Positions 35,051 through 44,602 of a stretch of DNA of 64,000 nt are shown here, piece after piece (within the stretch, counting starts at the first letter, position 1; every line of letters starts with the position of its first letter). Under the pieces are notes generated by a model. That model made no database searches. It saw nothing but the letters and a program-made list of their open reading frames with translations, and was not told where the DNA came from. The stretch comes from Acetomicrobium hydrogeniformans (lineage in GTDB: Bacteria; Synergistota; Synergistia; Synergistales; JAFGMB01), in the NCBI GenBank assembly GCA_016841745.1, contig JAENYO010000003.1:124001-188000 (forward strand), in the 5' to 3' direction. The position numbers were made by a program, and so were the translations under genes.

Positions 35051-35493
35051 AAATTTGATCCGGATTTTGTGATTATTGCAAGATGTCTAGCTAATATTTC
35101 TTGTGTATTTTCTCTTCTTCGGTAAATTATGTTAATTATGAGAGAGATTTTTATAATTGTATCACTCTTGTTCCAGCCTCAAGATAAACTGAATTTCAAG
35201 CAGAAAAAGATAGTATATTCACGAAGGATTGAATTTCTCCATCAAGGATCAAGTAGAAATGGAGCAAGGAATAAGCAGGTTAATTTCGTCATTTTCTCAA
35301 GACCTTTTTTATTCTTCGGGAATGTCTTGGATGTAACGTTCCGTAATATTTCGAGAGGTTCTGAATCTGTATTAGTTAGCTTTCTGTTAAACTTCAAACA
35401 TAAACAGCAATTCTCAGTTCAGACATCAGATTCTTTTTAACTGTATTTCTCTGATTGTTCTGACTTGTCTTGAGGATAAATAGGGAGGAAATA
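35051..35493. other. Gap inside the DISARM-like set
   Basis: 443 bp without a supported gene. An open frame of 103 codons (35129-35440) has no ribosome site and a non-protein-like composition. A reverse-strand frame over 35270-35380 is open but has no start. No hairpin or repeat stands out. The last 20 bases carry gggaggaa, the site for the next gene. Confidence 0.4.
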
Positions 35494-37341
35494 ATGCCTG
35501 AGTGGACTCAAGAGCAACAAGATGTAATTTATATACACCCCGAGTCGAGGGTTGTTGTAAATGCTGGACCTGGAACCGGTAAAACTGCGGTTGCTTGTGC
35601 CAGAGTTGCAGCTCTTGTTGATAAGTATGATATTGAGCCTTCAAACATCATGCTAATTAGTTTTACAAGGGTTGCTGTTGCGGAAATTCGTGACAGGATT
35701 GCAAAGTATCTGAAGGATAATCAATCTGTTTTTTCGGTAACAATTGCTACTCTTGATTCATTTGCATGGACTTTACATTCAGGTTTTAGAGATAATCTTC
35801 CAAAGCTGGATTATAACGAGAATATTTCCAGTGTTATTAAGCTTGTCCAGACTGATGAAGGTGTGCAGGATTATCTCAAGACTATTGAACATCTTGTTGT
35901 AGATGAGGCACAAGATATTGTTGGCCAGAGGGCGGAATTGATACTGCAGATTTTGGGGCAACTCTCAGAAGATTGTGGTGTAACTGTTTTCTCTGATGAA
36001 GCCCAGGCAATTTATGGTTTTGCTGACGATGAAGAGAGTAATGCTAATGAGAATCAAAGGAGCATGCTTGTTGAGTATATTGCTCAGGCAGATAGTTTGG
36101 ATTTTCAGGCTCTCACGTTGAAGGAAATTCACCGAGTTCATTCAGAAAATTTAAAGTATATTTTCAGTGAAACCAGAGTGAAAGTAATGGAAACGGTTCA
36201 ACACCCTTTACCTGATAGCTGGGAGATCATCAAACAGGAAATTAAAGATCATGCAGATAGGTCAATAGAAGTACCAATCCATAGGCTCCATGAACTTCCT
36301 GAAAATTCGTTTGTTCTCTATCGTCGGAGAGTTGAAGTTCTCCTTGCTTCCTCCTTTATGAGTCTTCGCCAGCATCGAATAAGAATGTCCGGGTTACCTA
36401 CCTGTATTGCCCCATGGGTTGGAGCTTGTCTTTCAGGTCATACAGAGCCTAAGCTTCAGGAAAAGACCTTTCTTCAACTTTGGGTTGAAAATGTTTCAGA
36501 AGAATTATCAGGTTCTCTGGAGCCTGAAAAAGCATGGGATATGCTTTTCCGTACTGCAGGTGAGAATGCAAATCAGGTTGACATGAGCTGTCTGAGGAGG
36601 CGTCTTGGGAGAAAAAAGCCACCTTCCGAGTTTTGTCTTCCAACTGTTGGATTCAATGGCCCGCTTTTCGGGACAATACATGCCTCAAAGGGCAGAGAGG
36701 CTGATCATGTATTCTTGATGTTTCCTCAAAACGGAGGAAATAATAATGGTGATGCAGGGGAAGAAATAAGAGTGTTGTTTGTTGGTGCTACCAGAGCTCG
36801 TGAAACTCTTGTTGTTGGTGATGGTTACAGACACTGGTCCAGTACACTTTTAACAAAGAAACGTAACTATCATATTCATGATGACCATTATGTACAGGTT
36901 GAGTTCGGCAGGGAAAATGATATCGACGCATTGAGTATTGCTTCAAGGGAAATTATTGATCAGACTGCTCAGAAAATCCAGAAGAACCTGAGAGATATTG
37001 GAACTAATCCTATAGAAGTTAATGTATATCAGCTTCCTAACCATGCCTTTAAAATCTTTTCTTCTGAAAAGTGCATGGGTTATTTGAGTCTGGGAGTTAA
37101 CTCAGACCTTTTTAAGATTGGAGATGCAATCCAGACAGATTACGGTGGCTACAAACGTAAACCCCCGAGAGAAATCAATCACCTTAGAATAATGGGGATT
37201 AGAACAATTGTCCTGCCTCCTGATTCGCCGATTTGCGAAAAACTCTGGGAACCCTGGTCTTCAAGCGGTTTAATTCTTGCACCTGTTATTGTGGGTTATC
37301 CAAAATGTTATTTCCCGTTCCAGGCCCGAAGAAGATATTAA
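35494..37341 (+). CDS. SF1 (UvrD/Rep-like) DNA helicase of the DISARM-like set
   Basis: About 615 residues, near the lower end for UvrD-type helicases. Motifs: WTQEQQDVIYIHPESRVVV (Q motif), GPGTGKT (25-31, Walker A), SFTRVAVAEIRDRI (Ia), VVDEAQD (137-141, II), VTVFSDEAQAIYGF (III), LFGTIHASKGREADHVFL (V) and LFVGATRARETLVVG (VI). It should unwind or translocate on DNA using ATP. The ATG at 35494 lies behind gggaggaa. The drmA gene starts about 19 bp further on. An SF1 helicase here is not part of the standard DISARM gene list. Confidence 0.9.
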   Translation: MPEWTQEQQDVIYIHPESRVVVNAGPGTGKTAVACARVAALVDKYDIEPSNIMLISFTRVAVAEIRDRIAKYLKDNQSVFSVTIATLDSFAWTLHSGFRDNLPKLDYNENISSVIKLVQTDEGVQDYLKTIEHLVVDEAQDIVGQRAELILQILGQLSEDCGVTVFSDEAQAIYGFADDEESNANENQRSMLVEYIAQADSLDFQALTLKEIHRVHSENLKYIFSETRVKVMETVQHPLPDSWEIIKQEIKDHADRSIEVPIHRLHELPENSFVLYRRRVEVLLASSFMSLRQHRIRMSGLPTCIAPWVGACLSGHTEPKLQEKTFLQLWVENVSEELSGSLEPEKAWDMLFRTAGENANQVDMSCLRRRLGRKKPPSEFCLPTVGFNGPLFGTIHASKGREADHVFLMFPQNGGNNNGDAGEEIRVLFVGATRARETLVVGDGYRHWSSTLLTKKRNYHIHDDHYVQVEFGRENDIDALSIASREIIDQTAQKIQKNLRDIGTNPIEVNVYQLPNHAFKIFSSEKCMGYLSLGVNSDLFKIGDAIQTDYGGYKRKPPREINHLRIMGIRTIVLPPDSPICEKLWEPWSSSGLILAPVIVGYPKCYFPFQARRRY

Positions 37342-37360
37342 ATGAATGGAGGATGTCTCA

Positions 37361-40300
37361 GTGAAAAATTCAGCTAGAGAAAGCATTCTTTCAAGGCTAG
37401 TAGAAGATCTTGTCGGCCCACATGATGAAGAAGAAATATTGGAAGGAAGACCATCTGATACATATATCACAGGAATTCTATGGCCAATGCAGACCCAGAT
37501 GTTACCAGATGAAGATGAAAAAATTTCTTCCAACTCGTCACTTAATGGGGATGAGCCTCTTTCTGGTGAAGAAGAAGAGGTATCATTCAGGGCTCTGATA
37601 AAGCCCAGTGTAGCTGGATTGTCATTTGCTATTTCCTCAGTTGAACTGACTCTGTCCCTGTCCCTGTCAGTATCTTTTGGAATATATAGGCCATTTCATG
37701 AATCTATCCCAGAAGGGGCAGATAGAAAATGTAGTATGAAAAAGAACTTTAACACCTCATTATGGAAGCGTAGTGTTTACAATATTTCTGACATTATATG
37801 TGAAATTTGTCCAGGGACAAGAAACATTGATCTGGATACTTTCGGGGTACCTTCTGGAGTCTGTCTTAATATAAGGACTGTCCCGTGGGAGGAGGGGAAA
37901 TTGCTTGTTACTGTAACCCTGCTTAACAAGCAGAATGAAGGAAATTTTATGAACAGGGAATCCACAGAGAAATTAACTCTTTTCCAGACTCGGGTTGAAA
38001 TTAAACCACGAGGTTCAACCAGGTTGATAGCTCGACCTTCCCGGCGACCTATAGTTGATGAAAATGACATGTCTTCTGCTTTACTTTATCGCCACGTACT
38101 TGAATATGCGGTAGGGCATACCTGTTCTGCTTCATGGACCGAATCTGATGAGCCAGGAATAGCAAGTTCTGTATTTACAGAATGGGTTCCAAGGGCGAAT
38201 GTCAGAAGTATTGATCCCAATGGCCATGACTACTTCAGGGATCTTAACACTTTAGGAGATATCGATCCATTATCCGCCGATTGGCTCTCTAGAGCTGATG
38301 ATAACCAATTGACCAAAGCTCTTGAAATGGTACCCTCCATCTACGGTAAATGGATTGAGGAACAGAAGGGTAAGATAGAAGAAGTTCCAGAAGAATTCAA
38401 AAATCAGGCTTACAATAACCTCTCAGGATGCAAAGAAGCTCAGGAAAGAATGCTTAATGGAGTAGAATCCATTGCAATTGACTCATCCAAAGCTAAGGCC
38501 TTTAGATTTGCCAATGCTGCCATATCACTTCAGAATAGCTGGGATGAAAAAAAGAGCACAAGAGGATCTTTTCGCTGGCGCCCTTTCCAGATTGGCTTTC
38601 TACTTATCGCTGCAAATTCAGCGATAGATCCATCTGATGCATACAGAGACACAATGGATCTGCTATGGTTTCCTACAGGAGGAGGTAAAACAGAGGCATA
38701 TCTTGGATTAATAGCTTATCTTCTTTTTTATAGACGTTTTTCTTCAAGACCTGATGATCAAGCTAAACCAAGAGTCAATGCAATTATGAGATACACATTG
38801 AGAACATTAACAACACAGCAATTTGACAGAGCTGCGTGTCTGATATTTGCTTGCGAAGTTATTCGCCGGAATGAAATCTCAGAAACTGCTCCATTAGGTT
38901 TAGGAACAGAACCTTTTTCAATTGGACTCTGGGTTGGTTGTGAAGCAACACCAAACAGATTTGAGGATGTTCCCGTAAATCCTATGACAGCAACAGAAAA
39001 AACGCCTGCCCAATTGGTTTATTGTCCTGCATGTCATCATAAAATCTATTGGGAAAGGGTGGTTGAAAAAGGGAGTGTTGAGGCGAGGTGCAGGAACAGT
39101 AAATGTCCACTCTTCCATGATTCTCAACCCTTGCCAATATGGACTGTCGATGAAGATATTTATAGGTGTAAACCTTCACTCGTTATAGGAACAGTAGATA
39201 AATTTGCTCAGATAACAAGAAATCCCAAAATAAAAGATTTTTTTGGTATAGGTGATTGTCCTCCTGACCTGATAATACAGGATGAACTTCACCTAATTTC
39301 TGGACCTCTGGGGACAATTGCTGGTCTTTATGAGGTCGCGATCGATAGACTCTTTTCTTGCGCTTTTCACAAACCTAAAATAATAGGTTCGACAGCTACA
39401 ATCCGGAGAGCAGGTGATCAGGTAAGAGCTCTTTTTGATCGAAGGACATGTCAATTTCCTCCACCTGCGTTAGATGCAGATGATTCCGGGTTTGCCGTGA
39501 CAGACTTAAATGCTCCTGGTAGATTGTATGCTTCAGTTACTACTGCTGGGAGATCTGCTAAATTTACTTTACAGGCAGTTGCTTCATCACTACTTCAGTC
39601 CGCCAAGTTTGGTATCTCTGATACAGAAACAAGAGACCCTTACTCGACCTTGGTTTCATATTTTAACTCAAGGCGTGAGCTCGGAGGTGCACTTGTAATG
39701 ATGCAGGATGACGTGAGGAAAAGCATGGAAATCTTCGGAAAAATAAGAAGAGAAGAAACCCGTTCAGTTAATCTCGTTGAAGAAATGACCTCAAGAAGAA
39801 ATCAGACAGAAATCCGGGATTTACTCCAAAGCCTTGGCGTCACTTGTGATCATGATGGATGTGTTGATGTCCTTCTGGCTACGAATATGCTTAGTGTTGG
39901 GGTTGATATTCCTAGACTTGGACTAATGCTTGTTAATGGGCAACCAAAGGGTATTTCAGAGTATATTCAGGCTACCAGCCGCGTCGGCAGGGGAAATGTT
40001 CCTGGACTTATAATTTCAGTCTTGAATAATGTAAAGGCGAGGGACAGATCCCACTATGAATCTTTTGTAACATGGCATTCATCATTATACCGTGATGTCG
40101 AAGTCAGTAGTGTTACACCATTCGCCTCCAGAGCAAGGGACAAAGCTCTTCATGCAGCACTTGTTGCCCTTGTAAGATGTCTTGTTCCCGGAATGCTCGA
40201 AAAACCTGATCCAAAACTATTGCAAGGACAAATTTTGGAGGATATCGTGACTTATATAGTAGGAAGAGCTTCTTCAGTGGATCCAAAAGAGACTGCTATT

Positions 40301-40510
40301 GAATCAGAACTCAGAAATCTTATTGTAAGATGGAAACAGATGAACCCCAGGCATTATTGGAATCCCAGGAATCGGCAGGATTCACTGTTGCAGGATGCAG
40401 AGAAGGCTGCTGAAGAACTGGCAGCAGGTAATCTTGTTTCAGCCGCATGGCCAACTCCAAACACTATGAGAAGTGTGGAGCCATCAACGAAGTTTTTTCT
40501 AAGGGGGTAA
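37361..40510 (+). CDS. drmA: DrmA-like SF2 helicase of DISARM
   Basis: About 1049 residues. An N-terminal domain (1-420) precedes an SF2 helicase core: FPTGGGKTEAYLGL (Walker A, about 438-444), IIQDELHLISGPLGT (DELH near 641) and IIGSTATIRRA (motif III). The second RecA domain has LATNMLSVGVDIPRLGLMLV and YIQATSRVGRG. A zinc-binding insert with CPACHH and CRNSKCPLF lies between motifs I and II. This matches DrmA, which with DrmB forms the core DISARM complex that blocks incoming phage DNA. The GTG at 37361 is preferred, being 8 bases behind ggagg; an ATG at 37346 overlaps that site. drmB begins 5 bp after the stop. Confidence 0.9.
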   Translation: MKNSARESILSRLVEDLVGPHDEEEILEGRPSDTYITGILWPMQTQMLPDEDEKISSNSSLNGDEPLSGEEEEVSFRALIKPSVAGLSFAISSVELTLSLSLSVSFGIYRPFHESIPEGADRKCSMKKNFNTSLWKRSVYNISDIICEICPGTRNIDLDTFGVPSGVCLNIRTVPWEEGKLLVTVTLLNKQNEGNFMNRESTEKLTLFQTRVEIKPRGSTRLIARPSRRPIVDENDMSSALLYRHVLEYAVGHTCSASWTESDEPGIASSVFTEWVPRANVRSIDPNGHDYFRDLNTLGDIDPLSADWLSRADDNQLTKALEMVPSIYGKWIEEQKGKIEEVPEEFKNQAYNNLSGCKEAQERMLNGVESIAIDSSKAKAFRFANAAISLQNSWDEKKSTRGSFRWRPFQIGFLLIAANSAIDPSDAYRDTMDLLWFPTGGGKTEAYLGLIAYLLFYRRFSSRPDDQAKPRVNAIMRYTLRTLTTQQFDRAACLIFACEVIRRNEISETAPLGLGTEPFSIGLWVGCEATPNRFEDVPVNPMTATEKTPAQLVYCPACHHKIYWERVVEKGSVEARCRNSKCPLFHDSQPLPIWTVDEDIYRCKPSLVIGTVDKFAQITRNPKIKDFFGIGDCPPDLIIQDELHLISGPLGTIAGLYEVAIDRLFSCAFHKPKIIGSTATIRRAGDQVRALFDRRTCQFPPPALDADDSGFAVTDLNAPGRLYASVTTAGRSAKFTLQAVASSLLQSAKFGISDTETRDPYSTLVSYFNSRRELGGALVMMQDDVRKSMEIFGKIRREETRSVNLVEEMTSRRNQTEIRDLLQSLGVTCDHDGCVDVLLATNMLSVGVDIPRLGLMLVNGQPKGISEYIQATSRVGRGNVPGLIISVLNNVKARDRSHYESFVTWHSSLYRDVEVSSVTPFASRARDKALHAALVALVRCLVPGMLEKPDPKLLQGQILEDIVTYIVGRASSVDPKETAIESELRNLIVRWKQMNPRHYWNPRNRQDSLLQDAEKAAEELAAGNLVSAAWPTPNTMRSVEPSTKFFLRG

Positions 40511-40515
40511 ATGAT

Positions 40516-42348
40516 TTGCCAAATAATCAGTTGGGGGAATTACGTCGCAGTTCGATTATTTCGCTATTTGGGCCTGGCTCAATAGTCGATTTCAGGGCCG
40601 ACGGGGCTCCTGTATCTGCAATAATTTCCGGTCTTGAAGCATGGGATAATACTGCCCCCCCGAGAGGAACTCGGAATCCACAAAGTATCCATGAACCTCG
40701 TCTAGAGAAAAAACTCATTGTTAGTGGTTTCAGGCTCCCACCAGTGCAGATTTCTGTTTCTAGAAACAATCCAATTCAAGGTAGGCTTGTGGCGTATCGT
40801 TTCCCGGATTGGCTCCAATGTCCAATGTGCGGGGTAATTGCCCCGTCGAAAAAATGGAAAAGTGATCCTGGAAAGACATATCGTTATTGTGCAACCTGCA
40901 CAAGCAGGATGCCAGGTAGAAAAAAAGTTTTCGCAGTTCCAGTCCGATTCATTTTTGCATGTGAAAAAGGGCATCTTGATGAATTTCCCTGGCATTACTG
41001 GGTTGAGCATAAAACGGGATGTGCCAATACCAGTGGAAAGTTGTTGCTTAAATCTGAGAAGCCAGGCCTTTCCGGTCTTTTCCTAAGCTGTCCAATATGT
41101 AGCTCCAAAAGGTCTATGGATGGAATTTTTTCTGCATCAACCTGGGAAAGATTCCATTGTAAAGGTCGCAGGCCGTGGCTAGATTGTGAGAATGAAGAAT
41201 GTACCCGGAAACCCAGAGTTTTACAAAGAGGGGCATCGAACGTCTATTTTCCTTTTATTGAATCAGCACTGAGCATTCCTCCCTGGTCCGATCGACTTCA
41301 ACACTATCTTGGGGTTTACTGGTCCCCACTTATTAATACTGCAGAGGAGGACAGGTCCAGTTTTATCCGAATGCTGGCAAGGGGCCCTTTGCAAGCCATT
41401 TTGACAGAGCTAAGAATGACTCCAGATGAGTTGGCAAGGGAAATCCAGTTGAGGGTTGAAGCAATCTCCTGTTCAGAAGATACACAGAACAGTATCAGGA
41501 AGGAAGAGTACTTTCAGCTAGACTCAGGAATTAATACTGAGCCTGACAATTCGGAAGAATTTGAAATACGCAATGAAACTATTCCAGAATCTCTTGCACC
41601 CTTTCTTTCAAGAATTGTAAGAGTCGTCAGACTTAGAGAGGTCCGTGTATTAAAAGGATTCACAAGAATTAATCCCCCCGAGGGACAGTCAACTAATTTC
41701 GCCAAACTTTCACAAAACAGACTTGACTGGCTTCCTGCTGTTGATGTCAGAGGAGAAGGAATATTCCTGGCCATAAATAAGACACAACTTATAAGCTGGA
41801 AACAGAATGAATCTGTAAAAAAACGAATACTACGTATACAGGAAGAGTATGACGCTGAATGCCACAATAACAGCGAGAACAGAAGTCACGAGTTGAGTAT
41901 TACCCCTGAGTTTATACTTGTTCATACTGTTGCGCATGTTCTCATGAGACAACTTACAATGGAATGTGGCTATTCAAGTGCTGCCCTTCGGGAAAGGCTT
42001 TATGTGGATGAAGAAGGTATGGCCGGGTTACTGATTTACACTGCAACACCAGATACTGATGGTACTCTCGGAGGACTCCAGCGCCAGGGAAAGTCTGAAA
42101 GGATTGAAAGAGTGATTCGGGGGAGCATCGAGGCTGTTCAATGGTGTTCATCAGATCCATTGTGTATCGAGGGTATCATGGCTGGACCTGGTTCATGCTC
42201 AAATGCTGCATGCCATGCCTGTGTTCTAGTGCCGGAAACTTCATGTGAATATTTCAACCGTTTCCTGGATCGAGCACTCCTCGTGGGCTTGCCAGATGAT
42301 CTTGCCGTTGGCTTTTTCTCAACTCTGAGAGGGATTGGAGTTGAATAG
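40516..42348 (+). CDS. drmB: DrmB-like DUF1998 protein of DISARM
   Basis: About 610 residues. The N-terminus has LRRSSIISLFGPGSIVDF, the typical FGPG motif. Several zinc-type cysteine groups follow (CPMCGVI, YCATC, CEKGHLDEFPWHYW, CPICSS). The C-terminal DUF1998 domain reads HTVAHVLMRQLTMECGYSS and ALRERLY, then CSNAACHACVLVPETSCEYF with NRFLDRALL. DrmB partners the DrmA helicase. The TTG at 40516 is chosen because aaggggg lies 7 bases upstream and it avoids a 64-bp overlap with drmA; an ATG at 40447 exists inside drmA. The NERD-helicase gene follows after 2 bp. Confidence 0.9.
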   Translation: MPNNQLGELRRSSIISLFGPGSIVDFRADGAPVSAIISGLEAWDNTAPPRGTRNPQSIHEPRLEKKLIVSGFRLPPVQISVSRNNPIQGRLVAYRFPDWLQCPMCGVIAPSKKWKSDPGKTYRYCATCTSRMPGRKKVFAVPVRFIFACEKGHLDEFPWHYWVEHKTGCANTSGKLLLKSEKPGLSGLFLSCPICSSKRSMDGIFSASTWERFHCKGRRPWLDCENEECTRKPRVLQRGASNVYFPFIESALSIPPWSDRLQHYLGVYWSPLINTAEEDRSSFIRMLARGPLQAILTELRMTPDELAREIQLRVEAISCSEDTQNSIRKEEYFQLDSGINTEPDNSEEFEIRNETIPESLAPFLSRIVRVVRLREVRVLKGFTRINPPEGQSTNFAKLSQNRLDWLPAVDVRGEGIFLAINKTQLISWKQNESVKKRILRIQEEYDAECHNNSENRSHELSITPEFILVHTVAHVLMRQLTMECGYSSAALRERLYVDEEGMAGLLIYTATPDTDGTLGGLQRQGKSERIERVIRGSIEAVQWCSSDPLCIEGIMAGPGSCSNAACHACVLVPETSCEYFNRFLDRALLVGLPDDLAVGFFSTLRGIGVE

Positions 42349-42350
42349 TA

Positions 42351-44033
42351 ATGGCAAAAATGTGGCCGCGCAAACTCCCAATTGATATTCTTGAAAACCC
42401 CTTAAGGAATTCTGAGATAAAAGTTTTTAATAAACTTCAGAATCAGCTTGGTGACAGATTTGTAGTTTTCTATTCACGACCATGGCTAGGTTTAAAGCCC
42501 AATGGTGAGGAAATAGATGGAGAGTGTGATTTTGTTATAGCTGATCCCGAATCAGGTGTACTAGTAATTGAAGTTAAAGGAGGAGGTATTAGACATGATC
42601 CCATATCTGGTACCTGGACAAGTACGGATCGGATGGGTTTCAGGCACAGAATCAAAAACCCTGTGGAACAGGCAAGATCATCAAAACATATTCTTCTTGA
42701 AAAACTGAAGAGATCTCATGGTGGATTTCAACGATATATTCATATTCGACATTGTGTCATTTTCCCAGATTCTTCAAAACCAGGACAGGACCTTGCTCCA
42801 GATATGCCTCTTGAAATGTTTTGTTTTATCGAAGACTTTGAAGATAACTTTATACACTGGATCAAGTCGAGATTAACGTTCCCAGAAATCAATCAGGGGC
42901 AAACCCGGCCTCTTGGAAATGATGGGATAAGAGCCCTCGAAAATCTTCTTGCCCGACCTTTTCATCTCAGGACTCCTTTGGGGCATATCCTCAAAGAAAG
43001 TGAGAAAGAGATTCAGATTCTCACGCAACAGCAATATCATATTTTGAATGCAATAAGGGAAATTCAACGGGCTGCTATTGCAGGTAGTGCAGGTACAGGA
43101 AAAACTGTTCTTGCCATGGAAGAGGCAGTCAGGTTTTCTGAAAGTGGAGCCAGGACATTATTTACCTGTTTCAACCGGGCTTTGGCAGATTTTGTAAGAA
43201 AATCTATTCAAAATAGTTCATTACTTCATGTATCAGGTTTTCATGGCTGGTGTTTCTCAATAATCAAAGAGGCTGGTTTTGAAAGACCAACTGGAAGGAT
43301 TCCTGGGAATTTTTTTGAGGAAACTCTGCCTGAACTAACTCTTCAGGCACTGGAATTACTTCCTGAACAACGGTTTGATGCAATTGTGATTGATGAAGGG
43401 CAGGATTTTTTACCATTCTGGTGGCCAGTTCTGGATGCGGCTTTGTCAGAAAATGGTCCCAAGTTGTTACGCGTTTTTTATGATGATAACCAGAAAGTGT
43501 ATGGGAAAAGGTTATCTCTTCCAACTGAAATTATTGCTGTTCCAATAAGGCTTGGTTTTAATTTGCGAAATACAAAAAGAATTCATGAAGTCTCAAGGCA
43601 GTATTACCGGGGACCAGAAGTTACAGCAATTGGCCCTTGGGGACTTCCTGTTGATTGGATTAAAGTAAATGTTGAAAACCAGATATGGGTTAAGTCACTT
43701 AATTGTGCAAGGCACATGATTGGTACAGATGGAGTTTTGCCAGAAGACTTGGCAATTCTAGTGATAAATGAAGACGAAATCAGAATATTAGAGGATCAAA
43801 AGAATATATCAGGGTGTCATCTTAAAACATGCAGATGCGATAATCCTCTTGTTGGTCATGTTGTTATTGATACGTTGCGTCGGTTCAAGGGACTAGAGAG
43901 ATCTGTTGTGATTATGCCAGCAAGTAAAGCTTTGATGCGGGAACCTGAATTGGTTTATGTAGGATTGACTAGAGCCCGCACCCATCTTTCTATTGTTGGT
44001 GAAGAATCGGTAGTAGAACAAATCAAGATTTAG
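42351..44033 (+). CDS. NERD nuclease-SF1 helicase fusion of the DISARM-like set
   Basis: 560 residues. The NERD nuclease-like domain (about 15-135) shows the PD-(D/E)XK core GECDFVIADPESGVLVIEVKG (D60, E74, K76). An SF1 helicase follows: Walker A GSAGTGKT (245-252), TCFNRALADFV, AIVIDEGQDFLPFWW (348-352), FYDDNQKVYGKR and a C-terminal VYVGLTRARTHLSIVG. It couples DNA translocation to cleavage. It starts 2 bp behind drmB, exactly where DISARM operons usually carry the phospholipase-D nuclease DrmC, so it may supply the nuclease activity instead. That substitution is an inference. A terminator lies 270 bp downstream. Confidence 0.88.
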   Translation: MAKMWPRKLPIDILENPLRNSEIKVFNKLQNQLGDRFVVFYSRPWLGLKPNGEEIDGECDFVIADPESGVLVIEVKGGGIRHDPISGTWTSTDRMGFRHRIKNPVEQARSSKHILLEKLKRSHGGFQRYIHIRHCVIFPDSSKPGQDLAPDMPLEMFCFIEDFEDNFIHWIKSRLTFPEINQGQTRPLGNDGIRALENLLARPFHLRTPLGHILKESEKEIQILTQQQYHILNAIREIQRAAIAGSAGTGKTVLAMEEAVRFSESGARTLFTCFNRALADFVRKSIQNSSLLHVSGFHGWCFSIIKEAGFERPTGRIPGNFFEETLPELTLQALELLPEQRFDAIVIDEGQDFLPFWWPVLDAALSENGPKLLRVFYDDNQKVYGKRLSLPTEIIAVPIRLGFNLRNTKRIHEVSRQYYRGPEVTAIGPWGLPVDWIKVNVENQIWVKSLNCARHMIGTDGVLPEDLAILVINEDEIRILEDQKNISGCHLKTCRCDNPLVGHVVIDTLRRFKGLERSVVIMPASKALMREPELVYVGLTRARTHLSIVGEESVVEQIKI

Positions 44034-44300
44034 CAGTGTGAACTTGGGAAAGTGAGAGGGGGTGTGGGAAAGTTTCAAAAGAATTGGGCTCAGCCCTTGC
44101 ACGTACGGTTTTGTGGAATAATATGTTTTCTGCCAAGCCTCCCTCCAGTCAAGGATTTATCTGTATTTTCCACTTATCTTGATCAGATGCCTTTTTTCAT
44201 AACGGCATATAATCTGTCCCAATTTATCTGTTACACTAATTCTTAGAGAGAAGAGAATAGTTTCCCCGTCACAATTGAATGTTCTCAAAAATAGTCGAGT

Positions 44301-44335
44301 ATCAGAGCTGCTTCATGTCAATGGAGCAGCTCTGA
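44301..44335 (+). terminator. Terminator after the DISARM-like set
   Basis: atcagagctgct and agcagctctgat form a perfect 12-bp stem with an 11-base loop, followed by tgttta. It is the only strong hairpin in the 44034-44602 gap, which otherwise holds no gene that I can support. Confidence 0.65.
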
Positions 44336-44602
44336 TTGTTTAGTGGGGCAGGTTTACATCAAAACTTATCCTTCCAGGGAGCATTGCTACAAAAACAACA
44401 CTGTTTTCCATTCCAGATCTAAATGCTAAAATATATACAAATAGTATTTATATGGAGAGGCAGCCTTTATTTGTTAGATCAGACTTGTTTGAGTTAGAGG
44501 TCCTGTTAGCAGCTTTCTATGGAGAATCAATGAGTTTATGAGCATAGATAGGAAATACGGGGGGTGTTCTCACTGGGAAACCGTACGAAAGGTCAAAGGC
44601 AG

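Noticed and set aside
35129-35440. 103-codon frame inside the DISARM-like set
   Set aside because: No ribosome-binding site and no protein-like pattern; the gap was kept as noncoding.
40447-40515. ATG start of drmB inside drmA
   Set aside because: The extra 23 residues have no similarity to the family and no ribosome site, while TTG at 40516 has a well-spaced one.
44052-44246. 64-codon frame after the NERD-helicase gene
   Set aside because: No site, no domain, and it precedes the terminator; probably chance.
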